A DNA stretch of 64,000 bases from Chelonoidis abingdonii. Lineage: Eukaryota > Chordata > Testudines > Testudinidae. The stretch spans positions 289,906,000-289,969,999 of the forward strand of contig NC_133770.1 in assembly GCF_003597395.2 (NCBI RefSeq), given 5' to 3'. A model generated the notes under the pieces. It was not told where the DNA came from and did no database searches. It saw nothing but the letters and a program-made list of their open reading frames with translations. Each line of letters begins with the position of its first letter. The first letter of the stretch is position 1. This document shows, one piece after another, positions 60,078 through 64,000 of the stretch. Made by a program: the position numbers and the translations under genes.

Positions 60078-60155
60078 GGGGATTGGTCCTGCTTTGAGCA
60101 GGGGGTTGGACTAGATGACCTCCTGAGGTCCCTTCCATCCCTGATATTCTATAAT
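60078..60155 (+). mobile_element. CR1 3' end (short)
   Basis: 'ggattggtcctgctttgagcagggggttggactagatgacctcctgaggtcccttccatccctgatattctata', the CR1 3' terminal about 75 bp. Confidence 0.9.
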
Positions 60156-60199
60156 AAGCACCAGGATGAAGAAAGTTTTAGGGAGGGATTGGAAGGAGA

Positions 60200-60600
60200 A
60201 TAATGAACTAGATATAATGGCGATAATGAGCTCCTCCCATGCATGAGGGGCAGCATGAGAGAAAGCACAAAATGCTTGTTTCCAAATGTAACCAGCAGGT
60301 GTTAGAGCCTGGTAATATGGGCAGGTCAGAAGCGGAAGTCAACATTTCAGCAGTGAACAAGGAATTAAAGGTAGGGTAGAGATAAGCCATACAGAATCAT
60401 CAAGCTCATGTCTGATGCAGTAGAGAAGGGGAAGCCAACAGAGGGATTCAAGGAGAGGGGTGACATGGTCAAAGCGATGGGTTATGAGAATGATCTTTGC
60501 ACCAGCATTCAGAATAGAAATGAGTGGGGGTGAGGTTGCATTTATCAAAACCAGAGAGAAGGATGCTGCAGTAATCAAAACATGAGATGATGAATTCCAG
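60200..60600 (-). mobile_element. L2-like LINE fragment (end of reverse transcriptase ORF)
   Basis: On minus it encodes pieces of the conserved C-terminal region of an L2-type ORF2: NAGAKIILITHRFDHVTPL then ESLCWLPLLYCIRHEL, matching the family pattern 'QNAAA..RFDHVTP..LHWLP..YRI'. Stops and a degraded end show it is inactive. The remainder to about 60910 may belong to it. Confidence 0.75.
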
Positions 60601-61253
60601 GTCTACAATTTTGGTACCAAATGCTTCCAAATTTGGGGAGAGTTTTGATCCATATTAGGCTCATCTCCAGTTGTTCCCAGAGCCTTTTGTTCTGAAACTT
60701 CTTCCATTTTCCTCTTTTGGCCTCTTTGTCTTCACTCTGCTTTCTTCATGTGAAACAGCTGGCTCAGCATGAGAGGGTGTTTTCAGAGTGAATCAATAGC
60801 TCAGCTGAGCCATTGATTTTCTCTGACAAGCTTTCCCCATGCAGCTCATATGGCAGGATAAGAGAGAGCATGATGAAAGGAGAGTCAATACAACAAGAGT
60901 GGTGGGGGAGGTGAGAAGAGGAGAAGTAACAAGATAAGAGCTTGTTGTACATTGAACCAAAGCTGAGACTTTGAAATAGTGACGATCAGTTGCTGCCTTT
61001 ACTGGAGGAGGAAGGAAAAGGAACTTGAGCTGGTATCTCTTCTGAACAAGATTCCTGCACTTCCGCTGATAGAAATGTATGTGCCCAGAATGTAATAAGC
61101 ACCCTTACTGAATCTGCCTTTCATGTTATCACAGGCGATATGGGTATGAGTGAGGGTGGACAGAACCAGTCTTATCCCATGACATGACTGCAGAGTACCA
61201 TAGTGATGGGGAATCAGGTCCTCTAATCCATGAGGTTTAAGGCCTATCTATCT

Positions 61254-61445
61254 CAGGGGTTCTCAAACTGGGGGTCGCAAGGTGGTTACTTCGGGGTTGC
61301 AAACTGTCAGCTCTATGGGGCTAACAGCCCTGAGACCCCATTAAATTAAATTACTCCGCCACCCATTTTAACGTATAAGAGGGGTCACACTCAGAGGCTT
61401 GCTGTGTGAAAGCGGTCACCACTACAAAAAGTTTGAAAGCCACTG
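61254..61445. mobile_element. hAT-type short element (CAGGGGTTCTCAAAC ends, 192 bp)
   Basis: Ends caggggttctcaaactggggg and gtttgaaagccactg, with a perfect 8-bp duplication atctatct (61246-61253 and 61446-61453). The duplication adjoins a short tetranucleotide run (atct)n at 61446-61460, so part of the match could be microsatellite. Confidence 0.85.
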
Positions 61446-62119
61446 ATCTATCTATCTATCAATCACACATTCAGTAGCTTCTGAAATTCAGCAGCTAGTA
61501 AGAATCAAATTCAAATTAAATGTGTCTATGTCTTTACTTATTTTAAATTAAGAAAGACCAATAATCAATCAATTATAACGTATTATTTTTATCCTTAGAT
61601 TAAAGGCAATGTTGACCCACTGGTTCGACTTTTCCAAGTTTCACTCATGACAGTGAAGCTGAGCATGGAAATTCTCTTACATACATGAAACTATACATGT
61701 TGTTCAGAATTGTCCACTGTTAGGATCTAAGAAGGTGTAGGACCCGCTGTCAGTGTTCTTTGATCGTGGGTACATGTTACTTGCCAGCTCACCTAAAAAG
61801 CCTCGTGCCTCCTTCACTGTAAGGGTGTGATCCAGACCCTTGAAGTCTTTGCATTGATTACAATGAGTCAGAGCTCTGTTGGCTCTGATTCCTATATGAT
61901 TGTTCTTACAGAAAACATGATGGTTTGGTATAGGATAAAGCTTTTCTTGTCACTTCTTTGGAGTGACCTGCATAGCTGTGTTTTTCACTCAGCCATCTCA
62001 ATTTTAGATCAATGAAGCCTTTATACCACACTATTATTTTTTCTAGCTATAAATTATTAGCCTTATAGTGTTGATCAGCACTAGGAGTGGGATTTTCAAA
62101 ATGTTTACTAATGTGCACA

Positions 62120-62300
62120 GTGTGGAGAGGGAGAGCTCAGTGGTTTGAGTATTGGCTTGCTTAAACTGAGAGTTGTGAGTTCAATCCTTGAGGGGGCCAT
62201 TTAGGCATCTGGAGCAAAAATCTGTCAGGGACAGTACTTGGTCCTGGTGTGAAGGCAGAGGATGGAACTAGACTCAATGACCTTTCAAGGTCACTATACA
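62120..62300 (+). mobile_element. tRNA-derived turtle SINE, copy 2
   Basis: Head 'gagagctcagtggtttgagtattggcttgcttaaactgagagttgtgagttcaatccttgagggggccatttaggcatctggagcaaaaatc', with A-box and B-box (gttcaatcc). The tail 'gtacttggtcctg..gaaggcagaggatggaactagactcaatgacctttcaaggtc' differs from the copy at 31.7 kb. Confidence 0.9.
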
Positions 62301-63004
62301 TATATCCCAATGAACGTTAAGCATTGACTTCAATAGGTACAGTTAGGCCACTAACACTGAGCAGTTTGGAAAGCCCACTCCCAATACTTTATCCAGATAT
62401 TGTATATCTTCGTTTTGAAACTCTGGCTTCCATTCAGTTTAAATAGTTTACTCTTCTGCTGCCTCAGTAACAGGGTCTCAGCTAATGAAGTTGGTCTTCT
62501 CAGTGAAGATATAAAAGAGCAATGCACTCGTTCCCTCTTCATATGCATGGATATGAATTTCAGATATTTCTGCCTTTTATTTCCCATGGTTTCTATGTGG
62601 TGATTTATAATGTATAGCCCTTACCCATTTTTATAACTTATTTCATTTCAAAATGTCCCAGGGAAACTCTTTAAAATATTTAAACAGAATGGGGGGGCAG
62701 GGAACATGCTGCTATGTTTAGTCAGGCTTGTGTGTTCGTTCTCCTATCCCTTTTAACCAGTGTGGGGATTTTACTGCACACTACCAAATAAATTACATGC
62801 TTAATACGGTAGAATATGTATTGGCTTTGGAAGAAAAGCAAAAGCATATTTACATCAGGTTAAAGCAGAGGTCACTGTGAAAACAGATGGCTTTATCTAA
62901 AGTAATTGAAACTGAAGAAAGGAGAGAAGAAAAAGAACACAGGATACCAATTTAGATGGGATTTTTGGTTTCTTTTCTCATTTAAGAGTGGTACAATATC
63001 CACC

Positions 63005-63284
63005 AGGGCACGTCTACACTGCAGCTGGGAACATGCCTCCCTACCCTGGTAAATAGACATGTTCTAGCTGTACTAGTGGGCTAAAAATAAGACCATGTAT
63101 GTTATGGCGTGGGCAGCGGAATGGGCTAGCCTCCCGAGTACGGCACCCCCTGGCTCTGAACTTGGTTGGCTAGTCTGTGCCTCTCCACATGCTACATCCA
63201 CACTGCTAATTTTTTTAGCACACTAGCTCAAATTCCTGTCTACCTGGGCTGTGGGACACTCCTAGCTGGAGTGCAGACACACAC
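63005..63284. mobile_element. Short non-autonomous DNA element (GGGCACGTCTACACT ends)
   Basis: Inverted ends 'agggcacgtctacactgcagctgg' and 'ctagctggagtgcagacacac'. The interior includes 'cctctccacatgctacatccacactgct' and 'gagtacggcaccccctggctc'. Its noisy inverted copy is at about 49095-49350. Confidence 0.65.
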
Positions 63285-63533
63285 TAAGAGGCAATAAGTA
63301 AATAGAGACCTCAGGGAATAAGATTAATATAGAAATAGCAGTAGAGGGTTTGGACAAATTAAATCAGTCAATATCAAGAGAAATCCACCCTGGGCCTATT
63401 AGAGAGATAGCATAAGAGTTTACAAAACCTATTAGTGTACAGGATTGTACACCTATAGTGTGCTGGAAATGGGATTACTCCTCCTCTGAAATCTTCATGG
63501 GCTTCCTGAAAGGCCTGGACAATGGGGAAGGAT

Positions 63534-63670
63534 GATTTAATGGTAATCTGGAGATCTCAGTTCTATTCCCAGTTTTTCCACTGACTAACTTTAAGCAAGT
63601 CACATAACCTTTCTGTTCCTAAGATCCTTTCCCTATGAAATAGGGCTAATGAAGTTGACCTATATCACAG
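63534..63670 (+). repeat. MIR/CORE-like SINE fragment
   Basis: 'ggagatctcagttctattcccagtttttccactgactaactttaagcaagtcacataacctttctgttcctaagatcc', the SINE core. Confidence 0.7.
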
Positions 63671-64000
63671 CAGTGGTATGAGGGTCCAAGGGGCACACAA
63701 GCCTCACGCTGGTTTTGTGCACAGAGGTGATTATTACTATAAATGTTTGCAAAGCAGCGTGAGACCTCTGCATGAAAGGCAATGCAAAAGTGCCAAGTAC
63801 TACTATGTTTGAGATTGGAGTCAGAAGATATGACTGACTACACAAAGGAACAGATCTGCTAGTGTAAGACAGTCACATAGTCTCTTTTCAGAGCAAAACT
63901 GCACTTTTAATGGCAAGGTTTTCAATCTTTTCACTACTGATCATGGGCAGAGCTTGATTAGGGAACCCCAACATTCCTCTTGCCTCCTGTAAGCTCTGCC

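Noticed and set aside
1..64000. CRISPR arrays, phage, operons or bacterial defence systems
   Set aside because: No regularly spaced repeats, no operon-like gene packing; the content is vertebrate interspersed repeats and candidate spliced exons.

Overview
This window is vertebrate nuclear DNA, most likely from a turtle (cryptodire). It is AT-rich, has no dense gene array, and is full of interspersed repeats of turtle or sauropsid type: CR1 LINE 3' ends ending in the ATTCTATGATTCTA-like tail, a tRNA-derived SINE with 'TAGCTCAGTGGTTTGAGC' at its A-box and a CR1-like tail, several hAT-type short elements with 8-bp target duplications, and an LTR family that starts TGTCATAAACAG and ends TATGACA. 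Species-level identity is inference from repeat content.

Region by region. From 0 to about 26 kb the minus strand carries what looks like part of one multi-exon protein-coding gene. I found five candidate exons whose splice sites and reading phases agree in order (13745-13792, 12554-12688, 9106-9226, 4981-5183, and one beginning at 550), plus four weaker ones further upstream (25.8, 22.3, 21.7 and 15.7 kb). I do not recognise the protein. The introns hold repeats. From 26 to 47 kb I see repeats only: solo LTRs, hAT elements nested with LTRs, MIR/CORE-like SINEs, and a second LTR family at 29.8-30.5 kb. From 57.1 to 64 kb the sequence is again ordinary repeat-rich intergenic or intronic DNA (L2-like LINE, CR1, SINE, hAT).

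The block 47.2-57.1 kb is anomalous. About 8.1 kb (47205-55293) is an indel-ridden reverse-complement copy of the sequence from 56.7 kb to beyond the window edge. The next 1.4 kb (55293-56722) is an equally noisy direct copy of 45.69-47.20 kb. The block then runs through the middle of an LTR to a 25-N gap. Clean sequence on either side contains the two halves of a single nested repeat (a hAT element split by an LTR), so the intact locus almost certainly joins 47.2 kb to 56.7 kb. The simplest reading is a chimeric, uncorrected long read used to fill an assembly gap, not a biological palindrome.

The LTR family is the common thread. Seven insertions lie in the window, most with perfect 5-bp target duplications and all apparently solo. 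Three of the four N gaps fall inside copies of it. One copy has an internal inversion and another looks patched with low-quality sequence. I found no bacterial, CRISPR or defence-like system, and no convincing previously undescribed biological system. The most useful results are the unannotated candidate exon chain and the mis-assembly.
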